DNA of 64,000 bases from positions 5,642,001 through 5,706,000 of the forward strand of contig NZ_AP022565.1 of assembly GCF_010727325.1 (NCBI RefSeq). The letters run 5' to 3'. Source of the DNA: Mycolicibacterium alvei. GTDB lineage: Bacteria > Actinomycetota > Actinomycetes > Mycobacteriales > Mycobacteriaceae. Made by a program: the position numbers and the translations under genes. The notes under the pieces were generated by a model. It was not told the DNA's origin and ran no database searches. It worked only from the letters and a program-made list of their open reading frames with translations. Of this stretch, positions 21,567 through 30,850 are shown one piece after another (position 1 is the stretch's first letter; each line of letters starts with the position of its first letter).

Positions 21567-23124
21567 GCCGGTTGATCGTCGGGACGAGCCAGACCGCGGT
21601 GTCGGCGGGCAGCAGGCCGTCGGTCAGCTCACGACTGCTGAGCAGAACCGAGTTGGACGGTAACGGCACCGGCTCGCTGCCGGTGTTCAGCACGCACACC
21701 AGGCCTTCGTCGCGACGCAATGTCAGAAGGTCGCCGGAAGTAGCCAACTCGATGTCACCGGCGAATTCCGCACGGCTGGAGCGCAATTGGATGGCGCGAC
21801 GATAGAACTCCAGCGTCGATTCCGGGTCGCCGAGCTGGTGCTGCACCGTCAACGATGCCCACTCGGCCGGCATCGGCAGCCAGGTGTCGGCGTTGGAGGA
21901 GAACTCGAACGGCGGCGCGTCGCCCGACCACGGGATCGGCACCCGGCACCCGTCACGCCCGCGTTCGGTGTGACCCGAGCGTTCCCACACCGGGTCCTGG
22001 AGCACGTCGTCGGGCAGTTCGACGTTGGGCAGCCCGAGTTCCGCACCGTTGTAGACGAACACCGCGCCCGGTAGCGCCAGCATCACCAGGGCCATCGCCC
22101 GTGCCCGCGCCAACCCCCGGGCGCCGCCGCCATAGCGGGTGACCTCACGCTCCACATCGTGGTTGGACAGCGTCCAGGTCGGCGTCGCCGCGGCCAGATC
22201 GGCAGCGGCCATGGCGTTGTCGATTGCGTCGTGGACCTCGCCGGCGTCGAAATCGGCCTGCACCAAACGGAAATTGAAGCCGAGGTGCAGCTCGTCGGGC
22301 CGCAGGTATTTGGCGAAGCGTTCATTGCCGTGCACCCACACCTCGCCGACGGCCACCGCGTCGGGATAGGCATCGAATACGGTGCGGATGAAGCGGTGGA
22401 TGTCGTGCACGCTTTCGTTGTCGAACCGCGGGTCATCGTCGCTGTTACGTAGCAGCGCGGTGTCGGTGACCGTCATGTCGGGGAGTTCGGCCGGCTTGGC
22501 CATGCCGTGTGCGACATCGATGCGGAAGCCGTCGACCCCGCGATCGAGCCAGAACCGCAGCGTGCGCTCCAGATCCTCGAACACCTCGGGGCGGTTCCAG
22601 TTCAGGTCGGGCTGGGCGGGGTCGAACAGGTGCAAGTACCACTGGCCCGGTCTGCCGTCGGGCTCGGTGATGCGGGTCCAGGCCGGCCCGCCGAACACCG
22701 ATACCCAGTTGTTGGGCGGCGTGGCGCCGTGCGGGCCGCGGCCGTCGCGGAAGATGTACCGGTCGCGTCGCCGCGGATCGGCCAGCGCCTCGACGAACCA
22801 CGGGTGCGCCGAGCTGGTGTGGTTGGGGACCAGGTCCATGGTGACCCGGATGCCGCGGGCGTGCGCGGCATCGAGCAGGCGGTCCAGGGCGTCGATGCCG
22901 CCGAACAGCGGGTCGACATCGCGGGGGTCGACGACGTCATACCCGTGGTCGGCCATCGGCGACACCATCACCGGGTTGAGCCACAGGGCGTTGACGCCGA
23001 GCGCCGCCAGATAGTCCAGTCCGGCGCTCACTCCGTCGAGGTCACCGACCCCGTCGCCGTTGCTGTCCCGGAAGGAGCGGGGATAGACCTGGTAGAAAAC
23101 CGCGTCCGCCCACCACCGGCGCAT
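21562..23124 (-). CDS. aglA: Glycoside hydrolase family 13 alpha-glucosidase AglA
   Basis: This 520-residue GH13 enzyme hydrolyses alpha-glucosidic bonds in short malto-oligosaccharides or sucrose-like substrates. Conserved GH13 regions are visible in order: DLVPNHT (region I), GFRIDVAH with the nucleophile Asp (region II), the acid/base Glu in VGEVWV (region III), and LSNHDVER with the transition-state Asp (region IV). DSNGDGVGDL near the N-terminus is the calcium-type loop of oligo-1,6-glucosidase relatives. Its start lies 1 bp after the glbO stop region, so the two are co-transcribed, as in M. tuberculosis (Rv2470-Rv2471). Confidence 0.94.
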   Translation of the reverse strand: MRRWWADAVFYQVYPRSFRDSNGDGVGDLDGVSAGLDYLAALGVNALWLNPVMVSPMADHGYDVVDPRDVDPLFGGIDALDRLLDAAHARGIRVTMDLVPNHTSSAHPWFVEALADPRRRDRYIFRDGRGPHGATPPNNWVSVFGGPAWTRITEPDGRPGQWYLHLFDPAQPDLNWNRPEVFEDLERTLRFWLDRGVDGFRIDVAHGMAKPAELPDMTVTDTALLRNSDDDPRFDNESVHDIHRFIRTVFDAYPDAVAVGEVWVHGNERFAKYLRPDELHLGFNFRLVQADFDAGEVHDAIDNAMAAADLAAATPTWTLSNHDVEREVTRYGGGARGLARARAMALVMLALPGAVFVYNGAELGLPNVELPDDVLQDPVWERSGHTERGRDGCRVPIPWSGDAPPFEFSSNADTWLPMPAEWASLTVQHQLGDPESTLEFYRRAIQLRSSRAEFAGDIELATSGDLLTLRRDEGLVCVLNTGSEPVPLPSNSVLLSSRELTDGLLPADTAVWLVPTINRR

Positions 23125-23125
23125 C

Positions 23126-23530
23126 TCAGAACGCCGAGTTCACCATCGAGTCTGCAGCCATATCGAGGTAGTCCAGCAGCGCACGCCGGTGTGGCTCGTC
23201 GAGCGTCGCCGAATCGATCGAGGCCACCGCGGTGTGCATACAGCGCAGCCAGGCGTCACGCTCCAGATAGCCGATCCGGAACGGGACGTGCCGCATGCGC
23301 AACCGGGGGTGACCGCGCTGGTCGGAGTACGTCCGCGGCCCGCCCCAGTACTGCTCAAGGAACATCCGCAGCCGCTCCTCGGCACCGTCGATGTCGTCCT
23401 CGGGATACAGCGGCAGCAGGATCTCGTCCTCGCGTACGAGTTGGTAGAACCGCGACACGATCGCTGCGAACGTCTCGTGGCCCCCGACTTCGTCGTAGAA
23501 AGATCGCTGCACCTGCGTCACGTCACTCAT
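23126..23530 (-). CDS. glbO: Group II truncated haemoglobin trHbO
   Basis: This 134-residue truncated globin has the 2/2 fold. [11 protein letters not shown] starts helix B and contains the B10 Tyr region. RMRHVPFRI holds the proximal His F8, and [10 protein letters not shown] contains the group II CD/E region. TrHbO binds O2 tightly, is membrane-associated in M. tuberculosis and is linked to oxygen delivery and peroxide/NO chemistry. It is the first gene of the glbO-aglA pair. Confidence 0.95.
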   Translation of the reverse strand: MSDVTQVQRSFYDEVGGHETFAAIVSRFYQLVREDEILLPLYPEDDIDGAEERLRMFLEQYWGGPRTYSDQRGHPRLRMRHVPFRIGYLERDAWLRCMHTAVASIDSATLDEPHRRALLDYLDMAADSMVNSAF

Positions 23531-23674
23531 TGTGGTCCATTGTGGCCCCGGCCGACGTCCGGGCCGGTCACGGTGGTCTGGTCACCGCATGTTCATCGGA
23601 CTGACCTGCGAACACCCGAAGAATTTCCGTGCGTATTGCGGGGATCCGTGGTGGACTGTCTCCTCGGAGGCTCC

Positions 23675-24319
23675 ATGGCGCACAGTAAAAAAGGCCATAT
23701 ACGACGGACCGGCCACATTCCCGGCCCATCGGGATCCCATGTGCCCAATCGCCCGCTCCACAGCGTCGAAGTACTTCCCAGCAGCACGCCCGATGCGTCC
23801 CTGTGGGGACGCCGTCGCGTCTTGCTCCTCAACTCCACCTATGAACCGCTGACCGCACTTCCGCTGCGGCGCGCGGTGATCATGGTGATGTGCGGCAAAG
23901 CCGACGTCCTGCACGACGACCCGTCGGGACCCGCCATCCACTCGGCCACCCGCACCATCGTGGTGCCCTCGGTGATCCGGTTGCGCACCTTCGTGCGGGT
24001 GCCCTACCGGGCCCGTGTCCCGATGACCCGCGCGGCGTTGATGCACCGCGACCGTTTCCGCTGCGCGTACTGCGGCGGGCGGGCCGACACCGTCGACCAC
24101 GTGATCCCGCGCAGCCGCGGCGGTGAACATTCGTGGGAGAACTGTGTGGCGGCGTGCGGGCCGTGCAACCACCGCAAGGCCGACCGGTTGCTGGCTGAAC
24201 TGGGCTGGTCACTGCGGTGCGTACCGATACCGCCGAAAGGGCAGCACTGGCGGCTGCTGTCGACGATCAAGGAGCTCGACCCGGCCTGGGTGCGCTATCT
24301 CGGTGAGGGCGCGGCATGA
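23675..24319 (+). CDS. HNH endonuclease family protein (Rv2469c-like)
   Basis: This 214-residue protein has a C-terminal HNH domain with zinc-finger cysteines: CAYCGGRADTVDHVIPRSRG followed by ENCVAACGPCNHRKADR. The start ATG (MAHSKKGHIRRTG) was chosen because GGAGG lies 5-10 bp upstream. The longer frame upstream overlaps glbO on the other strand and is not credible. It is conserved at this locus in mycobacteria. Nicking or repair activity is a family inference. No restriction partner is nearby. Confidence 0.88.
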   Translation: MAHSKKGHIRRTGHIPGPSGSHVPNRPLHSVEVLPSSTPDASLWGRRRVLLLNSTYEPLTALPLRRAVIMVMCGKADVLHDDPSGPAIHSATRTIVVPSVIRLRTFVRVPYRARVPMTRAALMHRDRFRCAYCGGRADTVDHVIPRSRGGEHSWENCVAACGPCNHRKADRLLAELGWSLRCVPIPPKGQHWRLLSTIKELDPAWVRYLGEGAA

Positions 24320-24378
24320 TGTCGGACTTGCCGGGCACTCTCGGCACGTCGGCGTATCGCGACTGATACGGTTTGCGC

Positions 24379-24612
24379 GTGAGCACAGCACTTACCCATT
24401 CCCTCCTCGGAGGGGTTCCGCTGTTGTTGTTCGTGGTCCTGGCGTTGATCTACCTGCCCCGCAAAGGACCGCACCCGGCTACCTACAAGATGTCCGAGCC
24501 GTGGACCCACGAGCCCATCCTGTGGGCTGCCGAGGAGCCGCAGGATCACGGGCACGGTGGGCATCAATCACACGGTGTGACGATCGGAGGCGGCGCAAGT
24601 GGCACATGGTGA
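24379..24612 (+). CDS. ctaJ: aa3-type cytochrome oxidase subunit CtaJ
   Basis: This 77-residue protein has one N-terminal membrane helix ([17 protein letters not shown]) and a soluble tail. The tail contains [14 protein letters not shown] and a His-rich [11 protein letters not shown]. It matches the small accessory subunit CtaJ found in the mycobacterial respiratory CIII2CIV2 supercomplex. The GTG start gives [10 protein letters not shown]; a TTG two codons upstream is less likely. Its 3' end overlaps the next gene by 14 bp. It is easily missed because of its size. Confidence 0.8.
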   Translation: MSTALTHSLLGGVPLLLFVVLALIYLPRKGPHPATYKMSEPWTHEPILWAAEEPQDHGHGGHQSHGVTIGGGASGTW

Positions 24613-25072
24613 AGTTTCGACTCTCGCTACATCCGATCTGGACCTGCCCTACGGCTACGCCCTGACCTCCAGCGGCCGGATCTCCGGCGTCACCGAGCCC
24701 GGTGAGATGTCGGTGCACTACCCGTTCCCGACGATGGATCTCGTCGTCCTCGATGACGCAATGAAGTACGGGTCGCGGGCGGCCAAGGCCCGGTTCGCGG
24801 TCTACATCGGTGACCTGGGCGCGGACACCGCGGCCACGGCACGCGAGATCCTGGCCAAGGTGCCGACCCCCGACAACGCGGTGCTGCTCGCGGTCTCACC
24901 CGACCAGCAGGCGATCGAGGTGGTCTACGGCGCCGACGTCAAGGGCCGCGGCATCGAAGAGGCTGCCCCGCTGGGCGTGTCGGCGGCTGCCGCCTCCTTC
25001 AAGGAAGGCAACTTGATCGACGGTCTGATCAGCGCCGTGCGCGTGCTGTCGGCCGGCGTTTCTCCCGCCTGA
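24599..25072 (+). CDS. DUF5130 family protein (Rv2468c-like)
   Basis: This 157-residue protein starts at a GTG inside the end of ctaJ, so translation is probably coupled. It contains [28 protein letters not shown] and [17 protein letters not shown], a pattern resembling TPM-type domains. No catalytic residues can be assigned. The neighbour suggests a role linked to the cell envelope or respiratory complex, but that is inference only. Confidence 0.82.
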   Translation: MAHGEVSTLATSDLDLPYGYALTSSGRISGVTEPGEMSVHYPFPTMDLVVLDDAMKYGSRAAKARFAVYIGDLGADTAATAREILAKVPTPDNAVLLAVSPDQQAIEVVYGADVKGRGIEEAAPLGVSAAAASFKEGNLIDGLISAVRVLSAGVSPA

Positions 25073-25089
25073 TTTTCAGTACCTGACAC

Positions 25090-25129
25090 CGAGCGTGCGT
25101 GGTCGTCATCCGACGGCCACGCGCGCTCG
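25090..25129. terminator. Convergent-gene hairpin terminator
   Basis: CGAGCGTGCGTGG (25090-25102) pairs with CCACGCGCGCTCG (25117-25129) with a single G-T pair. A short GTCG/CGAC stem continues inside. It lies between the DUF5130 gene and the minus-strand HNH gene. The stem is preceded by CTGACACCGAG, shared with the terminator after clpX. Confidence 0.65.
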
Positions 25130-25147
25130 CTGCGTTTGTGAGTTGGG

Positions 25148-25489
25148 CTAACCCACCAGCCCGTTGCGGATCTCCACATAGCGCGTCAAGAATGTCCGCT
25201 CGTCGAGCCGCTTGCGCCGCATCCAGATGCTGACCTCGAAGTTGCACTTGCTGGCATTACACGATGCGCATGCCGGCACCACGTTGTCCACGGTGTAGCG
25301 CCCGCCGCGCGAGATGGCCATCACGCAGTCCTTCTGGAACGGGCCACCGGTGCCGCCGCAGTACGCGCACCCGCCCCACGCCGCTTTGATGGCCTCCCAC
25401 TGCTCGTCGGTGAGGTCGTGGACCACGAGGTCCATCCGACGCTTGCGCTTGCGGGAAGCCCGTGCCGCGCGGGTTCGACTGACTGCCAT
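25148..25489 (-). CDS. Small HNH endonuclease
   Basis: This 113-residue protein has a basic N-terminus (SRTRAARASRKRKRR) and an HNH/zinc-finger core: CAYCGGTGGPFQKD, then VDNVVPACASCNASKC. The start MAVSRTRAAR was taken because the upstream part of the frame runs through a long inverted repeat and is not credible. It is a stand-alone HNH protein of the type common in actinobacteria and phages. Its cellular role is unknown. It is flanked on both sides by large hairpins. Confidence 0.8.
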   Translation of the reverse strand: MAVSRTRAARASRKRKRRMDLVVHDLTDEQWEAIKAAWGGCAYCGGTGGPFQKDCVMAISRGGRYTVDNVVPACASCNASKCNFEVSIWMRRKRLDERTFLTRYVEIRNGLVG

Positions 25490-25505
25490 CGGCCAAGCGT
25501 ATTGG

Positions 25506-25574
25506 CCCCGCGAGCGGGCGCAGAATGCTGCTCTGACACGGCGTGTCGGGGCGCAGACACGCCCGCTCGCGGGG
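25506..25574. terminator. Cloverleaf-like inverted repeat between pepN and HNH gene
   Basis: CCCCGCGAGCGGGCG (25506-25520) is perfectly repeated inverted as CGCCCGCTCGCGGGG (25560-25574). GACACG/CGTGTC forms an inner stem near 25534-25547. It lies 10 bp after the pepN stop and just before the HNH gene start, so it probably terminates pepN. Confidence 0.6.
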
Positions 25575-25583
25575 CAGAAGAAA

Positions 25584-28163
25584 TCAGCTGACGTCGAAGG
25601 CGCGGGCACGCAGGGCGCGCTCCACGCCCGCCCGCCCCTCGATCACCAGCCGGCGCAGTGCGGGCGGTACCTCGGGATCGGACAAGAAGGCATCAGCCGC
25701 ATCGAGCCCGTTGCGGCTGATGTCCCATGACGGGTACAGCCCGATCACCACGGTCTGTGCGACCTCGCTGGACCGCCGCTCCCACACCCCGGAGATGGCG
25801 GCGAAGTAGCGCGTCGTGAACGGCGCCAGCAGCTCGGACTGGCCGGGCTGCACGAAACCGCCGACGATCGCGCGGGTGGTGATGTTGGCGATCGTGTCAT
25901 CCTCGATGACCTGCTCCCACGCCGCGGACTTCACCTCGTCCTGCGGGCGGGCCGCCGACGCCGCCGCGGACTGACGTTTACCGGCCGCGGTCGGGTCGTT
26001 CTCGGCCTCGGCGTCGATGAACGGTGTCTCGGCTCCGTCGGCATCGATCTGTCCGGTGCGGGCCAGCGCGGTGACGATCCGCCAGCGCAGATCGGTGTCG
26101 ATCACCAGGCCGGGCATGTTCACCGCGGCCGGTTCGTTGTCGAGCAGTGTCGACAGCACGGCGACGTGGTTCGGTGCCAGCACCGAGGTGCACAGCGCGT
26201 TCACGAAGGCGAGTTGGTGATCAGAACCGGGGGCGGCCTCCCGTGCCCGATCGAGCAGCGCATCGCCGAACGCCGGCCAGCCGGTCTCGGTGGCCCACCC
26301 GGGATCGGCGTAGGAACCGAGCGCGGTCTGGGCCTGCATCAGGAGGCGCTGCGCGACGCCGACCTCGGATTCGGCGTGGATGCCGCTCATCACCAGGGCG
26401 ACGAAGTCGCGGGCCTTCATTTCGGCCTCGCGGGTCATCTCCCAGGCCGCCGACCAGGCCAGGGTCCGGGGGAGTGGATCGGCGATATCGGCGATCCGCG
26501 ACAGCACGGTCGCCAGCGAGGCCGGGTCCAGCCGCAGCGAGCAGTAGGTCAGGTCGTCGTCGTTGACCAGGATCAGCTTGCCGCGCGAAACACCCACCAG
26601 GGCAGAAACATTCGTGACCGGCCCCTCCACGTCGAGCTCCTCGCGGTGTACCCGCACGAGCTTGCCCGAGCCAGCCGGGTCGTCATCGTAAATGCCGACG
26701 GCCAGCCGGTGGACACGGGTCTCCCCGGCACCGGGTGCCGCCCCCGACTGCGCGATGGCGAACCGGGTGAACGTACCCGAATCGTCCACGTCGAAATCGG
26801 CCCGCAGTGTGTTCAAACCTGTTGTCTTGAGCCACTGTTGGCCCCAGCCGGACAGGTCACGTCCTGACGACTTCTCCAGCGCGCCCAGCAGATCGCCGAA
26901 GGTGGCATTGGCGAACGCGTGGTCACGGAAGTAGTCGCGCAGCCCGGAGAGGAATTCTTCGAGCCCGACATAGGCGACCAGCTGCTTGAGTACCGAAGCG
27001 CCCTTGGCATAGGTGATGCCGTCGAAGTTGACCTCTACGGCGGCCAGGTCCGGGATGTCAGCGGCGACCGGATGGGTCGAGGGAAGCTGATCCTGCCGGT
27101 AGGCCCAGGACTTCTCCACGTTCGCGAAAGTGGTCCACGCCGTGTCGTATTCGGTGGCCTCGGCCTGGCAGAGCACCGACGCGAACGTCGCGAAGGATTC
27201 GTTGAGCCACAGGTCATCCCACCACTGCATGGTCACCAGATCGCCGAACCACATGTGTGCCATCTCGTGCAGCACGGTCTCGGCGCGGCGCTCGTAGGAG
27301 GCCCGGGTCACCTTGGACCGGAAGACGTAGTCCTCCAGGAATGTCACCGCGCCGGCGTTCTCCATGGCACCCGCATTGAACTCGGGTACGAACAGCTGGT
27401 CGTACTTGCCGAAGGCGTACGGCGTGCCGAAATTAGCGTGGTAGAAGCCGAAGCCCTGCTTGGTCTCGGTGAAAAGCCGCTCGGCGTCCATGAATTCGGC
27501 CAGCGAGGCCCGGCAGAAGATGCCCAGCGGGATCTCGCCGTGGGTATCGGAATACGAATCCCGCCACACCGCGTACGGTCCGGCGATCAGTGCCGCCAGG
27601 TAGGTGCTCATCTTCGGCGTGGTGGCGAAGACATGGACCCCACCTTCGGCGGACGCCGTCGCCCCGTTGGAGATCACCTGCCAGTGCGAGGGCGCGGTGA
27701 CCTGGACGTCGAAGGTGGCCTTCAGGTCAGGCTGGTCGAAGCAGGCGAACATCCGCTTGGCGTCGGCAGTCTCGAACTGCGAGTACAGGTAGACCTCGTC
27801 GTCGACCGGGTCGACGAAACGGTGCAGGCCCTCACCGGTGTTGGAGTACAGGCAGTCGGCATCGACCACCAGGACGTTGTGCGCGGCCAACCCGGACAAC
27901 GTGATGCCGGTGGATTCGTCGTAGCCGGATACGTCCAGCGCGACGCCGTTGAGCGTGGCGCTGCGGACCGTGTCGGCCGCCAGGTCGATGAAGGTGTCGG
28001 CGCCGGCGAGGGCATCGAACGTCACCGTCGTGGTGGACCGGAAGGTGCGGTCGCCGGGGTTGCCGGAGCCGTCGGTGAGGTCGAGGACGACGCGGTAGTT
28101 GTCGACGGTGATCAGAGCGGCGCGCTCGACGGCCTGTTCGCGGGTGAGATTGGGAAGTGCCAC
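25584..28163 (-). CDS. pepN: Aminopeptidase N (M1 family)
   Basis: This 859-residue M1 metallopeptidase removes N-terminal residues from peptides in the cytosol. The exopeptidase motif appears as GAMENAGAVTF. The zinc site is HEMAHMWFGD, with the third ligand Glu in LWLNESFA. The C-terminal ERAP1-like helical domain is present, so the protein is full length. Translation starts at a GTG (VALPNLTREQAV). It matches Rv2467 in length and location. Confidence 0.95.
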   Translation of the reverse strand: MALPNLTREQAVERAALITVDNYRVVLDLTDGSGNPGDRTFRSTTTVTFDALAGADTFIDLAADTVRSATLNGVALDVSGYDESTGITLSGLAAHNVLVVDADCLYSNTGEGLHRFVDPVDDEVYLYSQFETADAKRMFACFDQPDLKATFDVQVTAPSHWQVISNGATASAEGGVHVFATTPKMSTYLAALIAGPYAVWRDSYSDTHGEIPLGIFCRASLAEFMDAERLFTETKQGFGFYHANFGTPYAFGKYDQLFVPEFNAGAMENAGAVTFLEDYVFRSKVTRASYERRAETVLHEMAHMWFGDLVTMQWWDDLWLNESFATFASVLCQAEATEYDTAWTTFANVEKSWAYRQDQLPSTHPVAADIPDLAAVEVNFDGITYAKGASVLKQLVAYVGLEEFLSGLRDYFRDHAFANATFGDLLGALEKSSGRDLSGWGQQWLKTTGLNTLRADFDVDDSGTFTRFAIAQSGAAPGAGETRVHRLAVGIYDDDPAGSGKLVRVHREELDVEGPVTNVSALVGVSRGKLILVNDDDLTYCSLRLDPASLATVLSRIADIADPLPRTLAWSAAWEMTREAEMKARDFVALVMSGIHAESEVGVAQRLLMQAQTALGSYADPGWATETGWPAFGDALLDRAREAAPGSDHQLAFVNALCTSVLAPNHVAVLSTLLDNEPAAVNMPGLVIDTDLRWRIVTALARTGQIDADGAETPFIDAEAENDPTAAGKRQSAAASAARPQDEVKSAAWEQVIEDDTIANITTRAIVGGFVQPGQSELLAPFTTRYFAAISGVWERRSSEVAQTVVIGLYPSWDISRNGLDAADAFLSDPEVPPALRRLVIEGRAGVERALRARAFDVS

Positions 28164-28201
28164 CCGTCCAACCTAGTGGCTGGACTGTGGCCGGACCCGG
28201 C

Positions 28202-28603
28202 CTACCGGGGGAAGCCGGCGATCCCGGCCAGTCCGTTGAGGGCGTCCAGGTTGTTCAGGATCGACCCGTCGCCGATCGACGACATCATCTGCGGGCAGTA
28301 CATCTGGATGGCGATGCCGGTGAAGAACGACGCCATCTGGGGCGACATGCCGCCGTCGCCGCGCATCTGGGAGGCCACCGACGCGAAATCCTTACCGGGC
28401 TCGACCAGCATCGGACACACCTCCTGGCCCATCTGGACGGCTGCGTCGGGGTTGCCGTAGCCCACCCCGGCGTCGTTCAGGGCGTTCAGGAACGAACTGT
28501 CGGTCGTCGGATCGGTCGGTGCCGGGTCGGCCTGCGCGGGAACAGCCAACGCGAGGGCGACGGAAACGACACCCACGGTCGTCAGAAGGGCGCGAGTGGC
28601 CAT
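28202..28603 (-). CDS. DUF732 domain secreted protein
   Basis: This 133-residue protein has a Sec signal peptide (MATRALLTTVGVVSVALALA, cleavage near AQA-DP). The mature domain is of the DUF732 type, with two conserved cysteines (QEVCPML and MYCPQM) and helical segments. The family is abundant in mycobacteria and secreted; its function is unknown. GGAG is found upstream of the start. It is divergent from the Rv2466c-like gene. Confidence 0.88.
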   Translation of the reverse strand: MATRALLTTVGVVSVALALAVPAQADPAPTDPTTDSSFLNALNDAGVGYGNPDAAVQMGQEVCPMLVEPGKDFASVASQMRGDGGMSPQMASFFTGIAIQMYCPQMMSSIGDGSILNNLDALNGLAGIAGFPR

Positions 28604-28798
28604 ATTCAGCTCCTCAGCTATTACGCAGAACCCGGTAGATCGCTCTGCTCACTTGGGCAACAGTGGTTTACCAGGGTCACAGGAACAACACGTTCCGATA
28701 AAAGTTCGCGCACTATGCGTTTCCTGTGCTGCTGCCGTGACTTCACCATGCTTGCCGATATGCCTATCGTGCCAGGCGCCAGAAGAGTTACCCGGAGC

Positions 28799-28827
28799 GG
28801 GAACATCTCGACGCCGGTGCACAGTTG
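28799..28827 (+). promoter_or_regulatory. Candidate SigH-type promoter of the Rv2466c-like gene
   Basis: GGGAACA (28799-28805) followed 17 bp later by AGTTG (28823-28827) resembles the SigH -35 GGAAC and -10 GTT pattern. The M. tuberculosis orthologue Rv2466c is a known SigH-dependent gene. The -10 lacks the preferred CGTT, so support is moderate. Confidence 0.4.
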
Positions 28828-28872
28828 TGCTGAGTGTAGGTGTGCCCTGAACCACATCGAGAGGACGCGTTG

Positions 28873-29481
28873 ATGGCTGACAAGGACGTCGCAGGTTTTT
28901 GGTTCGATCCGCTGTGCCCGTGGTGCTGGATCACCTCGCGCTGGATCCTCGAAGTGCAGAAGGTGCGTGACATCGACGTGCAGTTCCACGTCATGAGTCT
29001 GGCGGTACTCAACGAGGGCCGGGACCTGTCCGAGAACTATCAAGAACTGATGAAGAAGGCGTGGGGACCCGTCCGTGTCGCCATCGCCGCCGAACAACTC
29101 AAGGGGCCCGAAATCCTCGGTCCGCTGTACACCGCGATGGGATTCCGGATTCACAACCTGGACAACAAGGATCTCGACGAGGTGATCGCGCAGTCGCTCG
29201 AAGAGGTCGGCCTGCCCGCCGAGTTGGCCGAGGCCGCCGAGACCGACAAATACGACGACGCGCTGCGCAAGAGTCATCATGCCGGGATGGACGCCGTCGG
29301 TGAGGATGTCGGCACCCCGACCATCCACGTCAACGGCGTCGCGTTCTTCGGCCCGGTGCTCTCCAAGATTCCGCGCGGCGAAGAGGCCGGCAAGCTGTGG
29401 GACGCCTCCGTGACCTTCGCGTCGTACCCGCATTTCTGGGAGCTCAAGCGCTCCCGCACCGAGAGCCCCGAGTTCGACTGA
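28873..29481 (+). CDS. DsbA-family mycothiol-dependent oxidoreductase (Rv2466c-like)
   Basis: This 202-residue thioredoxin-fold protein with a DsbA-type helical insertion has the active site FDPLCPWCW (CPWC, about residues 16-19) and a cis-proline region in GTPTIHVNG. The M. tuberculosis orthologue is a mycothiol-dependent reductase that activates nitro-prodrugs and is induced by oxidative stress. There is no signal peptide, so it is cytosolic. The ATG giving [11 protein letters not shown] was chosen over an upstream in-frame GTG. Confidence 0.92.
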   Translation: MADKDVAGFWFDPLCPWCWITSRWILEVQKVRDIDVQFHVMSLAVLNEGRDLSENYQELMKKAWGPVRVAIAAEQLKGPEILGPLYTAMGFRIHNLDNKDLDEVIAQSLEEVGLPAELAEAAETDKYDDALRKSHHAGMDAVGEDVGTPTIHVNGVAFFGPVLSKIPRGEEAGKLWDASVTFASYPHFWELKRSRTESPEFD

Positions 29482-29533
29482 ACGGGTAACGCCGCGCGCG
29501 AGCATGCCCGGGCGAAATGCGTCGTCTGCGAGA

Positions 29534-30016
29534 ATGGCCGCCATGCGCGTCTACATCGGTGCCGACCACGCCGGATTCGAGTTCAAGAAAACCATCATCG
29601 AGCACCTCAAGAAGACCGGCCACGAGCCGATCGACTGCGGTGCCTACAGCTATGACGCCGACGACGACTACCCGGCGTTCTGCATCGACGCGGCGGTCAA
29701 GACCGTTGCCGACCCGGGCAGCCTGGGCATCGTGCTCGGCGGCTCGGGCAACGGTGAGCAGATCGCCGCGAACAAGGTGCCCGGCGCCCGCTGTGCCCTG
29801 GCCTGGAGCGTCGAGACCGCCAAGCTGGCCCGCGAGCACAACAATGCGCAGCTGATGGGTCTGGGCGGACGCATGCACACCGAGGAGGAGGCGCTGGCCA
29901 TCGTCGACGCCTTCCTGGCCACCCCCTGGTCAGAAGCCGAACGCCACCAGCGCCGCATCGACATCCTCGCCGCCTACGAGAAGGACCACGTGGCCCCGCC
30001 GGTTCCCGGCGCCTGA
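29534..30016 (+). CDS. rpiB: Ribose-5-phosphate isomerase B
   Basis: This 160-residue RpiB interconverts ribose-5-phosphate and ribulose-5-phosphate in the pentose phosphate pathway. Typical motifs are YIGADHAGFEFK, DDDYPAFC, LGGSGNGEQIAANK and ARCALAWS. The Cys/Ser at the catalytic base position and the conserved anion hole follow the mycobacterial form. The start MAAMRVYIG was chosen by analogy with the M. tuberculosis protein. The gap to the next gene is only 2 bp. Confidence 0.94.
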   Translation: MAAMRVYIGADHAGFEFKKTIIEHLKKTGHEPIDCGAYSYDADDDYPAFCIDAAVKTVADPGSLGIVLGGSGNGEQIAANKVPGARCALAWSVETAKLAREHNNAQLMGLGGRMHTEEEALAIVDAFLATPWSEAERHQRRIDILAAYEKDHVAPPVPGA

Positions 30017-30018
30017 CC

Positions 30019-30813
30019 GTGCCCGAAGGGCACACCCTGCACCGGCTGGCCCGGCTGCACCAGAAGCGGTTCGGCCGGGCGCCGGTGCTGGTCTCCAGCC
30101 CGCAGGGCCGCTTCACCGACGGTGCGGCCGCGGTCAACGGGCGCGTGTTCACCCGGGCCGACGCCTGGGGCAAGCACCTGTTCCACCATTACGACGGCGG
30201 CCGGGTGGTGCACATCCATCTCGGCCTGTACGGCACGTTCACCGAAGTGCCTGTCCCGCTGGGGCTTCCGGTCGGCCAGGTGCGGATGCGGATTGTGGGC
30301 ACCGAGTACGGCACCGACCTTCGCGGCCCGACGGTGTGTGAGGTGATCGCCGAGCCCGATATTGCCGATGTGGTCACGCGTCTCGGTCCCGACCCGCTGC
30401 GCAAGGATGCCGACCCCGCGTTGGCCTGGGCGCGAATCAGCAAGTCGCGCAGGTCGATCGGTGCGTTGTTGATGGACCAGTCGGTGATCGCCGGGGTCGG
30501 CAACGTATACCGCAGTGAGCTGCTGTTCCGTCATCGCATCGACCCGTACCGGCCGGGCACGCACGTGGGGCAGGACGAATTCAGCGCCATGTGGACCGAT
30601 CTCGTCGAACTGATGAAGGTCGGGGTCCGCCGCGGCAAGATCGTCGTCATCCGACCAGAACACGATCACGGCGCGCCGGCCTACGGTCCGGGCCGTCCCC
30701 GCACCTACGTGTACCGCCGGGCGGGGGAGGCCTGCCGGGTGTGCGGAACCGAGGTGCGCACCGCAGAACTGGAGGCCCGCAACCTGTTCTGGTGCCCCGA
30801 CTGCCAGGTGTGA
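30019..30813 (+). CDS. nei: Fpg/Nei family DNA glycosylase (endonuclease VIII, Nei1)
   Basis: This 264-residue base-excision repair enzyme removes oxidised bases by a beta,delta-lyase mechanism. The catalytic N-terminus is PEGHTLHRLA (Pro2, Glu3) after initiator GTG. The H2TH segment includes DQSVIAGVGNVYRSE. The C-terminal zinc finger has CRVCGTE and FWCPDCQ. The PEGHT start marks the Nei rather than MutM branch. It forms a pair with rpiB, as at Rv2465c-Rv2464c. Confidence 0.93.
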   Translation: MPEGHTLHRLARLHQKRFGRAPVLVSSPQGRFTDGAAAVNGRVFTRADAWGKHLFHHYDGGRVVHIHLGLYGTFTEVPVPLGLPVGQVRMRIVGTEYGTDLRGPTVCEVIAEPDIADVVTRLGPDPLRKDADPALAWARISKSRRSIGALLMDQSVIAGVGNVYRSELLFRHRIDPYRPGTHVGQDEFSAMWTDLVELMKVGVRRGKIVVIRPEHDHGAPAYGPGRPRTYVYRRAGEACRVCGTEVRTAELEARNLFWCPDCQV

Positions 30814-30850
30814 GTGCGCGCGGGCGCAGCGGACACGGGACAATCTCCCG

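Noticed and set aside
23189..23674. N-terminal extension of the Rv2469c-like HNH protein
   Set aside because: It is antisense to glbO and non-conserved; a good ribosome site lies before the ATG at 23675.
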